A stretch of DNA of 64,000 nucleotides from Branchipolynoe longqiensis (GCA_030323885.1 JASIRB010000664.1:62001-126000); one strand, 5' to 3'; counted from the first letter of the stretch, positions 39,166 to 50,689 are shown. Translations and numbers: made by a program. The notes: generated by a model not told the origin, from the sequence alone.

Positions 39166-40840
39166 CTCGCACACACAAGCATAACGTTCTGTTGGTTCAA
39201 ACACTCGCTTATTCTCACTGCAGTACTATAACATTTGCGATTAGTTTTATTTGAAATATTAATAAAGGTATTGCCCTATATGAGCCTTGGTGCCTGCATC
39301 CTGAATTGCGAGTATTGTGAACATTCAGAAATGCGGGCTACTCGCCGAGACAGATGCACATTTGCCACCATTTGCAGGGCCAGGTTCCCTGCTGTAGCGC
39401 GTTGCTAGGAGACGTCAATTGTGACTTTCCTAGCAATGGTGGAAGGTAGAGCACTAGGGCTCAGACCCATTGGACGTGTTTTTGCATGCTCTGATGTTTT
39501 AGATGAGATTTAGGCCTTTATAGTCGGAATTCGGAAGTGTTTTAAGGTAAACATGATGGGAAGGGACATATTTATGAGTATTTGTCATTATTAGAGAACC
39601 GGATTGTATTAGGAGGGTAAGAATAAAGCTGTGAGCTCTTAAAAAGTAATTGGAACGTTCCTTGCATTCTTTACTATTCTGCAGTCTTTACGTATATTAA
39701 CCGCTATGGTCAACTTGACAGTGATATTCGATTGTTTTATATGTAATTAAGGGCTTTCTGCCTGATAGGCCTTATGAAGCTGATCCACCCTTCTGCGGGG
39801 ATATTAATAGACATCTTAACATAATTAACATAGTGATATTTGGCTGAATGTAAGACATTAACGTAGGCTGACTATCAGTGACAGTGGCAGCACCACAGGG
39901 AGTGTCTGTTTGTTCTGGATTAATTAAAGTATATTAACTCCCACCGAATGGCGGGGAGGAGAGACAGTTGAAATAATGAGTAACTTCTTTGTTATATAAA
40001 TGCGGGGGAGGGACAAAACCGTATTTCTATGATACTCTGGCTGTCCGCCCTTAGCCCGGGAATTACACCAACGGAGGAGGTCTACCTGCAGATGGGACGA
40101 GAGGCGCGGCGGCCCATGGCAGGCCCAGGAAATTCATGTGGAAATAATTATATAAATTAACACGTAGGCTCGCATTAGGTGGGGGCAAAATAGCCGAACG
40201 GTTAAACATGCAAGCAATACACTTATATGCATATATTATATAAATATTCCTCGCTTAGGAACTTAGGAGAAAGAGATAACGGAGGTGGGGTGGAAACAAA
40301 TGTTTATTTCGGCCCTTGGCTGGACTATAAATGCCCTACCATACAAATAAAGCTAAATTTCAAAGACGAATGCAATAACCGGCGCATTCAACATGGCAAG
40401 AAACAACCGGCTGAGTGCCAAGCTGGGCGAATGCGGGACAAGGTTCCGGAATGGAACATCTGATCAAACCCGAAATAGCATATCATATCGCACCCGATAT
40501 ATTCACCACCATATACCCATAATTAAACTCGTAATTTATATTAATATAATATATTATATATCACATATTATTCTGCTTTCATTTAGACAACTATGCTTAA
40601 ATATATGGTATACACACGATGTGGAACTCCTGTTTAGTGTCCAGTGTGTATCTATATGGGAGAGAATTAAAAAAACCACCAAAAACACACAAAAAACAAC
40701 AAATGGCGACCACTGAAAGCTCTTCATTAGACTTTTAAAGTATATTAATCTACCCGATTTAATATATGTGTGGTCTATACTCTATTATGGGAATATAAGC
40801 AAGGACACTAACACTTATCAGTTACCTTCTATATGAGACC
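39166..40840. other. Long noncoding stretch
   Basis: About 1.7 kb of mostly AT-rich unique sequence with a TA-rich patch at 40500-40570. No coding evidence. Confidence 0.5.
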
Positions 40841-41180
40841 AGACGGGGTGGCCGAATGAGTAGAGCGTCCGTCTCCTGTTTTGGGAGATCGGGAGATCCG
40901 AATCCATGAGTTTGTGGGTTCGAATCCTGGTCGAGTCAAACCACTGACTTAAGAATTGATACTTGTCGCTTCCTAGCCTGTCGCTCAGCATTATTAGGAT
41001 AGGGCAAGGACTGGTTGGCTCAGTGTTAGGATCATGTGACTGAGTGGGATATCAGGCCATGGTGCTGGTGGCCTGGTGTCCCAATGGGACAGACTATAAA
41101 GTTGCCATGAGTGCGCACTGTCACAAGTCGGTACCCGTTCTGATATGACCTTAGATGTTGCTAGGACGTAAAACAAACAA
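40841..41180 (+). mobile_element. SINE-A copy (plus)
   Basis: Head ggggtggccgaatgagtaga, B box gggttcgaatcctgg, tail 'gaccttagatgttgctagga' and cgtaaaacaaacaaac. Full length. A short internal duplication (gggagatcgggagatccg) lies in the head. Confidence 0.9.
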
Positions 41181-41960
41181 ACTAAAAACATCTATATATA
41201 TATTAGATATTACATACTATAATACTGTCATAGGAATTAGTATTATATCGGTTAGCTCCTTAGATCATTCAGTGAGTGAGCATCAGAACAATACGCCATT
41301 GCTGGTTGAAGCTCTTATTCGGACATTTAGATCCAGGCTATTCCCATTACCATACATCATTCATAGATCCCAGAACTCGTACATCTATATCTGCATACAT
41401 ATATACATATATCCCCCCCCCCCCATGGTGTCGAGTTATCGACCTGATTGAATGGGCGAAGAGTTCTAACTGAACTTACATAGTGCGTATATTTTATGTA
41501 AGAAGGCCGAGCTGGATGTGGAAGGTGGTGGTTTAATGCGGGTACCAACCCGCCTGCCTTCATCATGCACAATGCACTGGTAGATGGGAATGGAGGTAGC
41601 ACACACTAACTAATAAATAAACACACACTTCGGAGCTCAATTAGGAATTAAAGTTACATCATAGCGACGCGCACAGATTGTCCAATCAACAAGGTGCTGT
41701 TTTATTTCCATTATTTTATTTATTCAGGATTTGATTAAGAGTGAAACATTAACAATTCACAGCGTAAACACAATCTGGATCCTGATCTGGAATCGTCGGC
41801 GAAATGTTTATAGAACGGGGCCCTTGGGCGTCATCTGGTTGGGGATTCCTGGAGCACGTGACTTCCGGGGCTTCCGACATCCGGGCTTTCTAGCTTCCGG
41901 GAGCTTTGTAAGCTGCAATTGGTGGTGGTGGTGGGGGCGGGGGCTGGAGGCTAGGAGACA
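41181..41960. other. Unassigned stretch with poly-C at 41416-41425
   Basis: AT-rich sequence, a short C-run and a GC-richer patch near 41830-41950. No supported gene. Confidence 0.5.
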
Positions 41961-41964
41961 CGTG

Positions 41965-42140
41965 GTTTAGTGGGGTTGTGCGTCCTAGCAACAACTAAGG
42001 TCAGGGGCTTTCATCTCGGCAAATGCCCTAGGATTAATCGTGCAACACTGGGAACACCTATTTTTAACACACCAGATGGGATGGCATAATGAGTTGAGCG
42101 TCCGTCTCCCGTTTTGGTAGATCGTGGGATTCGAACCCAG
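41965..42140. mobile_element. Two SINE-A fragments (reversed tail, then forward head)
   Basis: gtgcgtcctagcaacaactaaggtc (about 41978-42003) is a reversed 3' end. tgggatggcataatgagttg through gggattcgaacccagc (about 42075-42142) is a forward head with A and B boxes. Confidence 0.65.
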
Positions 42141-42611
42141 CTAGGGTTAGGCCTACATGCATAGATCAACAAATTAGAAAACCACTGATAGTTATTATAT
42201 TCCTTTGCTATACATATAGTATAGGTTGATTCCAATCCATTAATGATCAATAACATGAGGCATAAAGAATTATACATAAATTAGTAAATTGGAATAACAC
42301 TGATGCTATACGTATACTATTACTATTATCATGTTTCCTCCACACTGAACAGAGATGGGGTGGGGGTCGTGGGGGGGGGGGGGTGAGCGTCGTGGAGCAC
42401 AGCTACTCTTCTCTAAAGCAGGCAAAACGTAGTCTGGCTCCAGCATCTGACTGGCTGCCCCTGTACTGTGTCCAGATGGGTTGCAAACTTTGCTTTAAAT
42501 AAGGGGTAGACCTTTATCGGCTGGTGAAGAGTCTTCTTGGTGCTCAATCTAAATGCAATATCTGTGATGTCTCCACTTTTATGTAATACTTCAACAATTG
42601 ATGTTAAAAAT
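42141..42611. other. Unassigned stretch with poly-G at about 42370-42382
   Basis: No supported feature. A minus-strand open frame near 42413-42682 runs into repeat D and has no recognisable motif. Confidence 0.45.
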
Positions 42612-42915
42612 AGTGGCATAGCCCACGGTCTTTCACACTGCCACGCACTCAAGGAAGAATGCCAAGAATGAGTACAGTACACTTCAACCTGGTTTATTAC
42701 AAAACCTATCCACTCTCCGTGGTGTCAACAGTCAACTGACCTGCCCCCGAACTCGCGAGGTCCCATGTCGCCTCTATAGGTGGGTGGGTGCTAGCCACAC
42801 ACAGTAGAGGGCAGCCCAGTTGGGGCCCTGCCCGGTGGCTAGCATGCCGCCACCTAGCGCAGTTCGTAGTATCTGCTGCCACCACGTGGTAGCAGAGCTC
42901 ATGTACAGACTACTA
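42612..42915 (+). repeat. Dispersed repeat D, copy 4
   Basis: gcccacggtctttcacactg through agctcatgtacagactacta. Same order as copies 1-3; the internal G-run is short here. Confidence 0.8.
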
Positions 42916-42929
42916 TAATAGATTGGTTC

Positions 42930-43275
42930 GTTGTTTGATGTCCTTGCAACATCTAACGTCATATTAGGACGGGTACCGACTTATGACAAAATTGACAGTG
43001 CATACGCATTGTGACTTTGTCGTGCTGCTCCACTGGGAGACCAGGCTGCCAGCACCATGACTCAATATCCCACTGAGTCACATTATCCTGGCACAGACCC
43101 AACCAGTCCTTGCCCTATCCTAATAACGCTGAACGCCTGGCTACGAAGTGACAATTATACATTTTTAAGTCATTGGTTTGTCTTGACCAGGATTCAAACC
43201 CCTTGCTTCGAATCCCACAATCTACCAAACCGGGAAACGGACGCTCAACACATTTCGCCATCCCGTCTGGTGCAT
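42930..43275 (-). mobile_element. SINE-A copy (minus)
   Basis: gatgtccttgcaacatctaa through tttcgccatcccgtctgg: a full-length reversed SINE-A directly after repeat D copy 4. Confidence 0.85.
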
Positions 43276-43594
43276 GGCTTTCTGTGCAATGCTCCGTCAT
43301 GTTGTTCGTCCACCGCTGTCACTCTTTCTTCAGACACAGCGCGGAAGGCAGCATCAGTTTGCCCGTTTACAGCTCACCCCCATCCTGCTCAATATCCCTG
43401 CCCTCGACCCCCACCACGCCCCTACTCCATCATCCACCAGGCCCCACCCAGGAGGCCATCTATTCACGAGCATCAATACACGCGAGAGGTGGTCGGAATG
43501 CAGGGTCGGGCGGGTGGGCATAAATGTATCAATGCTTCCTGTTGGGAGGTACATCATTGACGAATGGCCGCCGGCTTTGTTTGTACTGCTCAGC
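43276..43594. other. Unassigned stretch between SINE-A and minisatellite
   Basis: Open frames in several phases but no protein motif. I see nothing that I can name. Confidence 0.4.
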
Positions 43595-45300
43595 AGGATG
43601 TCTATGATACCTCACATGATTCAGGATGTATCATATGCAGGCTGTCTATGATACCACACATGATTCAGGATGTATTGTATGTAGGCTGTGTATGATACCA
43701 CACATGATTCAGGATGTATCATATGCAGGCTGTGTATGATACCACACACATGATTCAGGATGTATTGTTTGTAGGCTGTGTATGATACCACACATGATTC
43801 AGGATGTATCATATGCAGGCTGTCTATGATACCACACATGATTCAGGATGTATCGTATGCAGGCTGTGTATGATACCACACATGATTCATGATGTATTGT
43901 ATGTAGGCTGTGTATGATACCACACATGATTCAGGATGTATCGTATGTAGGCTGTGTATGATACCACACATGATTCAGGATGTATCGTATGTAGGCTGTG
44001 TATGATACCACACATGATTCAGGATGTATTGTTTGTAGGCTGTGTATGATACCACACATGATTCAGGATGTATCATATGCAGGATGTCTATGATACCTCA
44101 CATGATTCAGGATGTATCATATGCAGGCTGTCTATGATACCACACATGATTCAGGATGTATTGTATGTAGGCTGTGTATGATACCACACATGATTCAGGA
44201 TGTATCATATGCAGGCTGTCTATGATACCACACATGATTCAGGATGTATTGTTTGTAGGCTGTGTATGATACCACACATGATTCAGGATGTATCGTATGC
44301 AGGCTGTGTATGATACCACACATGATTCATGATGTATTCTATGTAGGCTGTGTATGATACCACACATGATTCAGGATGTATCGTATGTAGGCTGTGTATG
44401 ATACCACACATGATTCAGGATGTATTGTTTGTAGGCTGTGTATGATACCACACATGATTCAGGATGTATCATATGCAGGCTGTCTATGATACCACACATG
44501 ATTCAGGATGTATCGTATGCAGGCTGTGTATGATACCACACATGATTCATGATGTATCATATGCAGGCTGTCTATGATACCACACATGATTCAGGATGTA
44601 TCATATGTAGGCTGTGTATGATACCACACATGATTCAGGATGTATCATATGCAGGCTGTGTATGATACCACACATGATTCAGGATATAGTGTATGTAGGC
44701 TGTGTATGATAGCACATGTGATTCAGGATGTATTGTTTGTAGGCTATGTCTGATGGACCACATGATTCAGGATCTATCGTATATAGGTTGTGTATGATAC
44801 CACACATGATTCAGGATGTATCATATGCAGGCTGTCTATGATACCACACATGATTCAGGATGTATCGTATGCAGGCTGTGTATGATACCACACATGATTC
44901 ATGATGTATCATATGCAGGCTGTCTATGATACCACACATGATTCAGGATGTATCATATGTAGGCTGTGTATGATACCACACATGATTCAGGATGTATCGT
45001 ATGCAGGCTGTGTATGATACCACACATGATTCAGGATATATTGTATGTAGGCTGTGTATGATAGCACATGTGATTCAGGATGTATTGTTTGTAGGCTATG
45101 TCTGATGGACCACATGATTCAGGATCTATCGTATATAGGTTGTGTATGATACCACACATGATTCAGGATGTATCGTAGGTAGGCCGTCCTGATATGACCT
45201 TAGATGTTGCTAGGACGTAAAACAACAACAAACAAACGTAGGTAGGCTGTGTATGATAGCACACGTGATTCAGGATGTATCGTATATAGGCTATGTTTGA
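43595..45300. repeat. 44-bp minisatellite array with 352-bp higher-order period
   Basis: About 38 tandem copies of a 44-bp unit built from ggctgtgtatgataccacac and atgattcaggatgtatcgta plus tgta. Variant classes (tcatatgcaggctgtct, ttgtttgtagg, gattcatgatg) alternate. A distinctive run of variants starting aggatata at 44681 repeats at 45033, a shift of 352 bp (8 units). A SINE-A fragment interrupts the array at 45185-45236. Confidence 0.95.
45185..45236 (+). mobile_element. 52-bp 5'-truncated SINE-A with 11-bp target duplication
   Basis: Inserted in the minisatellite: cgtaggtaggc at 45174-45184 is repeated at 45237-45247. The insert is only the last part of SINE-A, from cgtcctgatatgacc to the aacaaacaaa tail. 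Confidence 0.93.
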
Positions 45301-45454
45301 AAATGATAAATGAAAGAACTTTGAACTTTCATTTCCATTTCCCGAACAAGAGACATTTTCGCCGATATATAGATTCTGGTATTTTTTTTTTTTTTTAAAC
45401 AATATATTTATAAAGAAGCACACGTGGGGATCACTTTCTACCACTCATCCATCA
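45301..45454. other. Unassigned stretch with poly-T
   Basis: Contains a T-run at about 45382-45396. No gene. Confidence 0.5.
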
Positions 45455-45745
45455 TATATGCCACGTGGGAGGTTGTAGTTTCGAACGCCCACTGAGACAA
45501 ATGAATGACTTGCAAATGTGATACTTCTCACTCACTACCTAGCTCAGGTGCGCGGCTCGGAATTAATAGATTTGGGTCTGGTTTGCTCAGTATCAAGATA
45601 ATGCGACTGAGTGAGATATCGGATCATGGTGCCAACAGCTTGGTTTTCCAGTGGGGCTACACTATTATGTCGCCATGAATATACACTATCTGAATATGAG
45701 CTTAGATGTTGCCCGGACGTAAAACTCCAACAAAACAAACAAACA
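45455..45745 (+). mobile_element. SINE-A copy with degenerate head
   Basis: The body (gactgagtgagatatc, cagtggggctacactat) and tail (gagcttagatgttgcccgga, cgtaaaactccaacaaaac) are clear. The tRNA-like head is mostly lost. Confidence 0.75.
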
Positions 45746-46144
45746 GACACAGTCTGCCCCACATCAAATGTGGTGCAAATGTTATTCGGTAGACGGCGCC
45801 ACTACTCAAAGACGTACCAACAGGGGGCACCACTAACGGAGCTTTTGTGTGTATGTCTGAGGTGGGTGGGGGTGGAGCGGAGATATTTTGGGTAAGTTTG
45901 GGTGGTTTCAGGGAGTACTTATGAAGACCCCCAGCACAGCCTCTACTCTCCAAACATCGCGCAGGTCTTGAGTGAATGGACGTCAGTACAACTGAACAGG
46001 TGCTGGGTTAGTCAGTGCGACTCTGAATGATGCTAGCAACATAATGGGGCAAAATAGCTAGAGACACATTTGTTGCTGCCATCAAACTTTGACATTTCTT
46101 GTCATGTGACCATGTGGAGATATGCATGTTAAATGCTTACATAT
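45746..46144. other. Unassigned noncoding stretch
   Basis: No supported feature. Confidence 0.5.
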
Positions 46145-47180
46145 ATGTATATATCTAGATATATATCTCATCACTCCTCATCCCTCCTCATCCCTCATGC
46201 CCTCACCCCTCATACCTCACCCCTCATACCCTTACCCCTCATACCCTCACCCCTCATACCCTCACCCCTCATACCCTCACCCATCATACCCTCATCCATC
46301 ATACCCTCACCCAGCAAACCCTCATTCCTCATACCCGCACCCCTTATAGTTATACCCGGGCCTCTCATGCCCTCGCCTTTCATGCCCTCACTTCTCATTC
46401 CCTCACTCCCCATTCCCTCACTCCCCATTCCCTCACCCCCTCACCCCTCCTACCCTCACCCCTCCTACCCTCACCCCTCCTACCCTCACCCCTCCTACCC
46501 TCACCCCTCCTACCCTCACCCCCTATACCCTCACCCCTCACACCCTCACCCGTCATACCCTCACTCCTCATACCCTCACCCCTTATACCCTCGCCTCTCA
46601 TGCCCTCACTCCCCATTCCCTCACTTCTCCTTCCCTCACTTCTCATTCCCTCACTCTCCATTCCCTCTCTCCCCTTACCTCACCCCTGACACCCTTCACC
46701 CCTGACACCCTTCACCCCTGACACCCTTCATCTCTGACACCCTTCACCCCTGACACCCTTCACCCCTGACACCCTTCACACCCCTGACACACTTCACCCC
46801 TGACACACTTCACCCCTGACACACTTCACCCCTGACACCCTTCATTTCTGACTCCCGTCACCCATCACCCATCACACCCCTCACCCCTGACGCCCATCAC
46901 ACCCCTGACACCCGTCACACCTGACACCTGTCACCAATCACACCCCTCACCAATCACCCTCACACCCCACACACGGTGTAAAGCAACCACCAATCAATCA
47001 ATCAATCAACCCCTCACACCACTCACCCCCCTCACCCCTCACCCATCACACCCCTCACCCCCCCCCCTCACCCACCTCCCCCTCACTCCTCACCACCTCT
47101 CACTCCTCACCACCTCTCACTCCTCACCACCTCTCACTCCTCACCACCTCTCACTCCTCACTTCCCCCTCACCCCCTGAC
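46145..47180. repeat. Pyrimidine-rich minisatellite (ataccctcacccctc and relatives)
   Basis: Successive tandem blocks: ctcataccctcacccctcat (to about 46680), cccttcacccctgaca (46680-46860), tcaccCatcac types, and cacctctcactcctcac (about 47090-47160). Long open frames on both strands are artefacts of the repeats. Confidence 0.93.
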
Positions 47181-47231
47181 ATTCGGGCATACACCGGCCC
47201 TTCCATTCCATCCAGTATCTCCCCACACCTT

Positions 47232-47572
47232 AAGTCCTACCAACGCCGTGGCCGATTCGGTAGAGCGCAGGCCTCCCATGCGGGAGATTGGGAGTTCAAT
47301 TCCAATGTCAAACCAATGACTTACAAAACCAATGACGTAGCAAATTTATACTTGTTGTTTCATAGCCTGGTGCTTGGCATTAATAGGATAGGACAAGGAC
47401 TGGTTAGCTCAGTGTCAGGATAATGTGAGTGAGTGGGATATCAGGTCATGGTGCCAGTAGCCTGATTTCCCAATGGGCAGCACCATAAATTCGCTATGAG
47501 TGTGCACAGTCACAAGTCGGTACCAGTCCTGATATGACCTTAGATGTTGCCAGGATGTAAAACTCCAACAAC
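47232..47572 (+). mobile_element. SINE-A copy (plus)
   Basis: Head ccgtggccgattcggtagag, with a duplicated aaccaatgac segment (about 47311-47337), then body and tail 'gaccttagatgttgccagga' and tgtaaaactcc. Confidence 0.87.
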
Positions 47573-47880
47573 CAACCTTGTGTCTTTCGCTGTCCGAGCG
47601 CTGATTTATTCGGAGTACGAGGAGACAGTGGAGAATAACAACACTCAACAATACATAAAGAAAACCCATTTTATGTTATTTGAATTGCAGATGATCATCA
47701 GCCCTCCGTGATTGCCTAATCAATTCTTCCCTCCACCCCAAACCGCCCTATATATAACCTAATACGACTACCACAGGGGCCATAGAATAGCAAAGAAGGT
47801 ATGCAAATGTTGGCTTGACTGTGGACGTGTTTTGTGTGGGGCTTGTATTATGTGGTCTCTGTCTGTGCTAAATGGCAAAG
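47573..47880. other. Unassigned noncoding stretch
   Basis: No supported feature. Confidence 0.5.
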
Positions 47881-48095
47881 ATATATTTCCATATATGATA
47901 TATGTTATATATATCATATATGGGATATATATGATGTATATCATATATATGATCATATACATCACATACATCACATACATCATACACATCACATACACCA
48001 CATACATCATATGTGTACACCACATACACCATATACATCATATACATCACATACACCACATACACCATATACATCATACCCATCATAAACTGAAT
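47881..48095. repeat. ATATATC / CACATACATC microsatellite region
   Basis: atatcatatatg units followed by acatcatatacatcacatacacc units. Confidence 0.93.
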
Positions 48096-48558
48096 AGGTT
48101 TAGACTTTCGGATACACATCATGCACATCATACACATAAAATCCAAATGGCAACATGAGTCGGATGAAGACATTTTACTAAGTTGCTTTGATTTTTTGGC
48201 CCTGCGCCAACAGTTCTAAACTGCAGAGAGTATGCATGACCTTTTTACTAAGGTACAACAGGAAAACATTTGAGCCTTTTTGAGGGCAGCTGGACTGTAC
48301 CACCTCATATAGTTTACTAAATAGATTCTATCAATTATTAATAAAACTTTTCGTTTTCTATGGGAATTTGTTTACCTTGACCACAAATATATGATTGTGA
48401 GCTTTCTAATTTAATGAGTGTATATTGGCACATAATTGATTGTCTGCTTTTACATGTAAAAGCGGTGGTTTGAACAAAAAACACACATTTATCTCCGTGA
48501 ATATGGCCTATGCTGCCGACATGTCGTAAAGCAACCACCAAGCAATCTATCAATTATC
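48096..48558. other. Unassigned noncoding stretch, left flank of YR element
   Basis: No supported gene. Confidence 0.45.
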
Positions 48559-48649
48559 ATACACAGTTCACTATGGCAAATATTAAAGGGAAACAAGCAG
48601 GTTGGGCTGAGTCCTATTTATTTTTGGATCTCTTGGCAAAAGGAATAGT
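48559..48649 (-). repeat. Split direct repeat B2 (91 bp)
   Basis: Begins atacacagttcactatgg and contains 'aaagggaaacaagcaggttg' and 'atttttggatctcttggcaa'. Matches 48961-49051. Confidence 0.92.
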
Positions 48650-48666
48650 CCTTTTACCGACAAGGG

Positions 48667-48816
48667 ACAAAATACAATGGTAGTGCTGGATCAGCGGGCG
48701 ACTTTAGTGTCCCGGGAACTCGTAGGGGGGCCCCACTGTCGGGTCGATCGGCACCATTGGATCCTAGGGTAGCCGCGCGACTCCAACAAACTAGGGTCAG
48801 ACATATAATATACACA

Positions 48817-48850
<34 letters not shown>

Positions 48851-48960
48851 GAACCAATGCCAAGGTGGGTGCGCGACTCCAAATCCCGTGACAAAATATA
48901 AACAATAATAATAATAATAAATAATTCCGTGGTTTATATTACTCTAATAAATTATACTTC
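48667..48960 (-). repeat. Split direct repeat A2
   Basis: Matches 49794-50022 plus 50363-50405, including the (AAT)n microsatellite, which is longer here. Its outer edge joins B1 at attatacttc. Confidence 0.9.
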
Positions 48961-49051
48961 ATACAAAGTTCACTACGGCACATAATAAAGGGAAACAAGC
49001 AGGTTGCGCTGAGTTCTATTTATTTTTGGATCTCTTGGCAAAAGGAATAGT
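48961..49051 (-). repeat. Split direct repeat B1 (91 bp)
   Basis: atacaaagttcactacggca through aaaaggaatagt. Partner of 48559-48649. Confidence 0.92.
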
Positions 49052-49059
49052 GCCATAAG

Positions 49060-49503
49060 GATTCGCCTTATGAATCCCCTCCAACCCAACCTGAGATTCA
49101 TATGTTGGAAGCCAACATACCTGCCACTCCCATGTCGTTCATAATACGCAAAGTTAATGGGGGTTTTAAATATAGGAAGACCGCAAAGTGCGGATCTCCT
49201 CCAGAGATAAGTACATCCTCCCCTGCGCCAGGAATGAGATGACAGAGCGTCTATGGCTAAGCCTGCCTGCCCTCCAAATCGTTTTAATGTAGATTGATCT
49301 ATCTCATAAGTGAGAGATGATGATCCTCCATTATCTGCAGGAATTTGAAAGGCGGGACTGCATGTGGCGGCCGGCAATTCTGCGAAATGCTTCTCGGTCC
49401 AATATAGCGCACATAATCCAATTTCTGGGCATCTTGATACAAGTATATATAAGTGTCTTTCTTTAAAGTGAATAGTTTTAGACTTTCGGATACTAATTAG
49501 CAT
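49060..49503 (-). pseudogene. Tyrosine recombinase remnant (catalytic domain)
   Basis: The frame starts ISIRKSKTIHFKER (first catalytic arginine). It continues LCALYWTEKHFAELP and ends its clear similarity at SSHSWRRGGCTYL (H-x-x-R, near 49205-49225). Past this point the listed frame diverges and the continuation is in another phase, so a frameshift has removed the tyrosine region from the main frame. The sequence is clearly the same family as the YR at 52640-53746 (RKSKTI, LCA, KHFAE, HSxRRGGCT). The N-terminal SAM-like domain is absent. Confidence 0.8.
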
Positions 49504-49793
49504 GCCCCAAAGGAAGAATTTGAAATGCTAATTTAGCCGTTATGTCTGGTGAGGTCTCCCTGGAGTCCGTCTGCGACATGTCTGTCACCACTGCCGCTGC
49601 CGCTGCTGCTGCTGCTGTACTTCTTGTCACTTGTACCTTCAACTTCCTTTCTATAATTTTCAGACAAATTGCTTTATCGTTTGACTTATGGCTTTAACCA
49701 CATTTGTCACGGTATGGCATGTCCTGTGGCTAAGTTTCCCGTGACCTTGCATCATTGAGGCTACCTACATGGTGCCACGTCCGACTCCAGAAA

Positions 49794-50022
49794 ACAATAC
49801 AACGGTAGTGCCGGATCAGCGGCCGACTTTAGTGTCCCGGACACTCGTAGGTGGCGCCACAGTCGGGTCGATCCGCACCATTGGATCCTAGGGTAGCTGC
49901 GCGACTCCAACAAACTCTGGTCAGACATACAGTATAATAATAATAAATGAACCAATATCAAGGTGGGTGCACGACTCCGAATCCCGTAACAATATATAAA
50001 ACAATTAGTTCCTCCGTGGTTT
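49794..50022 (-). repeat. Split direct repeat A1 (main part)
   Basis: Partner of A2. Interrupted after gttcctccgtggttt by the SINE-A at 50023-50362 and completed at 50363-50405. Confidence 0.9.
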
Positions 50023-50362
50023 TGTTTGTTTCTTGTTGTTTTATGTCCTAGCAATATCCTAAGGTCTTATCAGGATGGGTACCGACTTGTGACAGTGCAC
50101 ACTCATGGTGGCTTTATAGTGCTGCCCACTGGAAGAGCAGGCCACCAGGACCAGGACCTGATATCCCACTCAGTCACATTATCCTGACACTGAGCCAACC
50201 AGTCCTTGCCTTTTCCTAATAATGCCAAGTGCCAGGTTAGGAAGTGACAAGTATAAATTTTTAAGTCATTGTTTTGACTCGACCAGGGTTGAAACCCATG
50301 ACCCCACGATCTACCAACACGGGAGACGGATGCTCTAACTCATTCGGCCATCCCGTCTGGTC
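50023..50362 (-). mobile_element. SINE-A inserted in repeat A1, with 16-bp target duplication
   Basis: A full-length reversed SINE-A. AGTTCCTCCGTGGTTT (50007-50022) is repeated with one change at 50363-50378. A2 at 48667-48960 shows the uninterrupted site. Confidence 0.95.
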
Positions 50363-50442
50363 AGTTCTTCCGTGGTTTATATTACTATAATAAATTATAC
50401 TTCATATATATGATATATATGATGTATGTGATGTGTCACTGT

Positions 50443-50685
50443 ATGGAAGATCTTCTGATCAAAAAGAATCTCCGGTGGACTGGACACCTCATGAGGATGT
50501 GATCAGACAGGCTACCAAAGGAGATCCTCTATTCTCAACTGTCTTCTGGCTACAGAAAGAGAGGGCGCCCTCGTCTCCGGTTCAAGGATACCATCAAGAG
50601 AAACCTGAAGCTGAGAGACATTAAGACAGACTCATGGACGCAACTCTCACAGCAGAGAGCTAAATGGAGAGTGGCAGTCAAGTAA
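50443..50685 (+). pseudogene. LINE ORF2 C-terminal remnant
   Basis: 81 codons with one internal TGA (codon 20). LRWTGHLMRM, then RLPKEILYSQLSSGYRKRGR, PRLRFKDTIKRNLKL and DSWTQLSQQRAKWR follow the pattern of the C-terminal tail of RTE/CR1-type LINE proteins (R-W-x-GH-x2-RM, GKR-x-RGRP-x-LRYKD, W-x2-LA-x-DR-x-WR). The stop TAA is at 50683-50685 and a short 3' end with catgatgatgatgg follows. It is embedded in TA/TG repeats on both sides. The upstream RT is absent. Confidence 0.85.
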
Positions 50686-50689
50686 TGAA

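Larger units (their letters stand above)
48559..50405 (-). mobile_element. Compact YR element with split direct repeats and no RT
   Basis: Read on the minus strand: A1 (50405-49794, interrupted by a SINE-A), a roughly 290-bp leader, YR remnant (49503-49060), B1 (49051-48961), A2 (48960-48667), B2 (48649-48559). B1 and B2 are each 91 bp and close to identical. A1 and A2 share ggtagtgccggatcagcgg, 'gggtcgatccgcaccattgg', 'atcctagggtagctgcgcga', an (ATA)n stretch and 'tccgtggtttatattact'. The A1-ORF-B1-A2-B2 layout is the split-direct-repeat structure known from PAT and Ngaro elements. There is no room for an RT: without the SINE the element is about 1.5 kb. Confidence 0.88.

Noticed and set aside
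38630..39218. Pro/Thr/His-rich plus frame and Gly/Val/Trp-rich minus frames
   Set aside because: Coding of the C-rich minisatellite in different phases, not a gene.
43595..45300. Regular repeats resembling a CRISPR array
   Set aside because: Repeats are contiguous 44-bp units with no unique spacers, in a eukaryotic context without cas genes; it is a minisatellite.
46133..46705. 190-codon frame of IPSPLIP-type repeats
   Set aside because: Minisatellite by-product.
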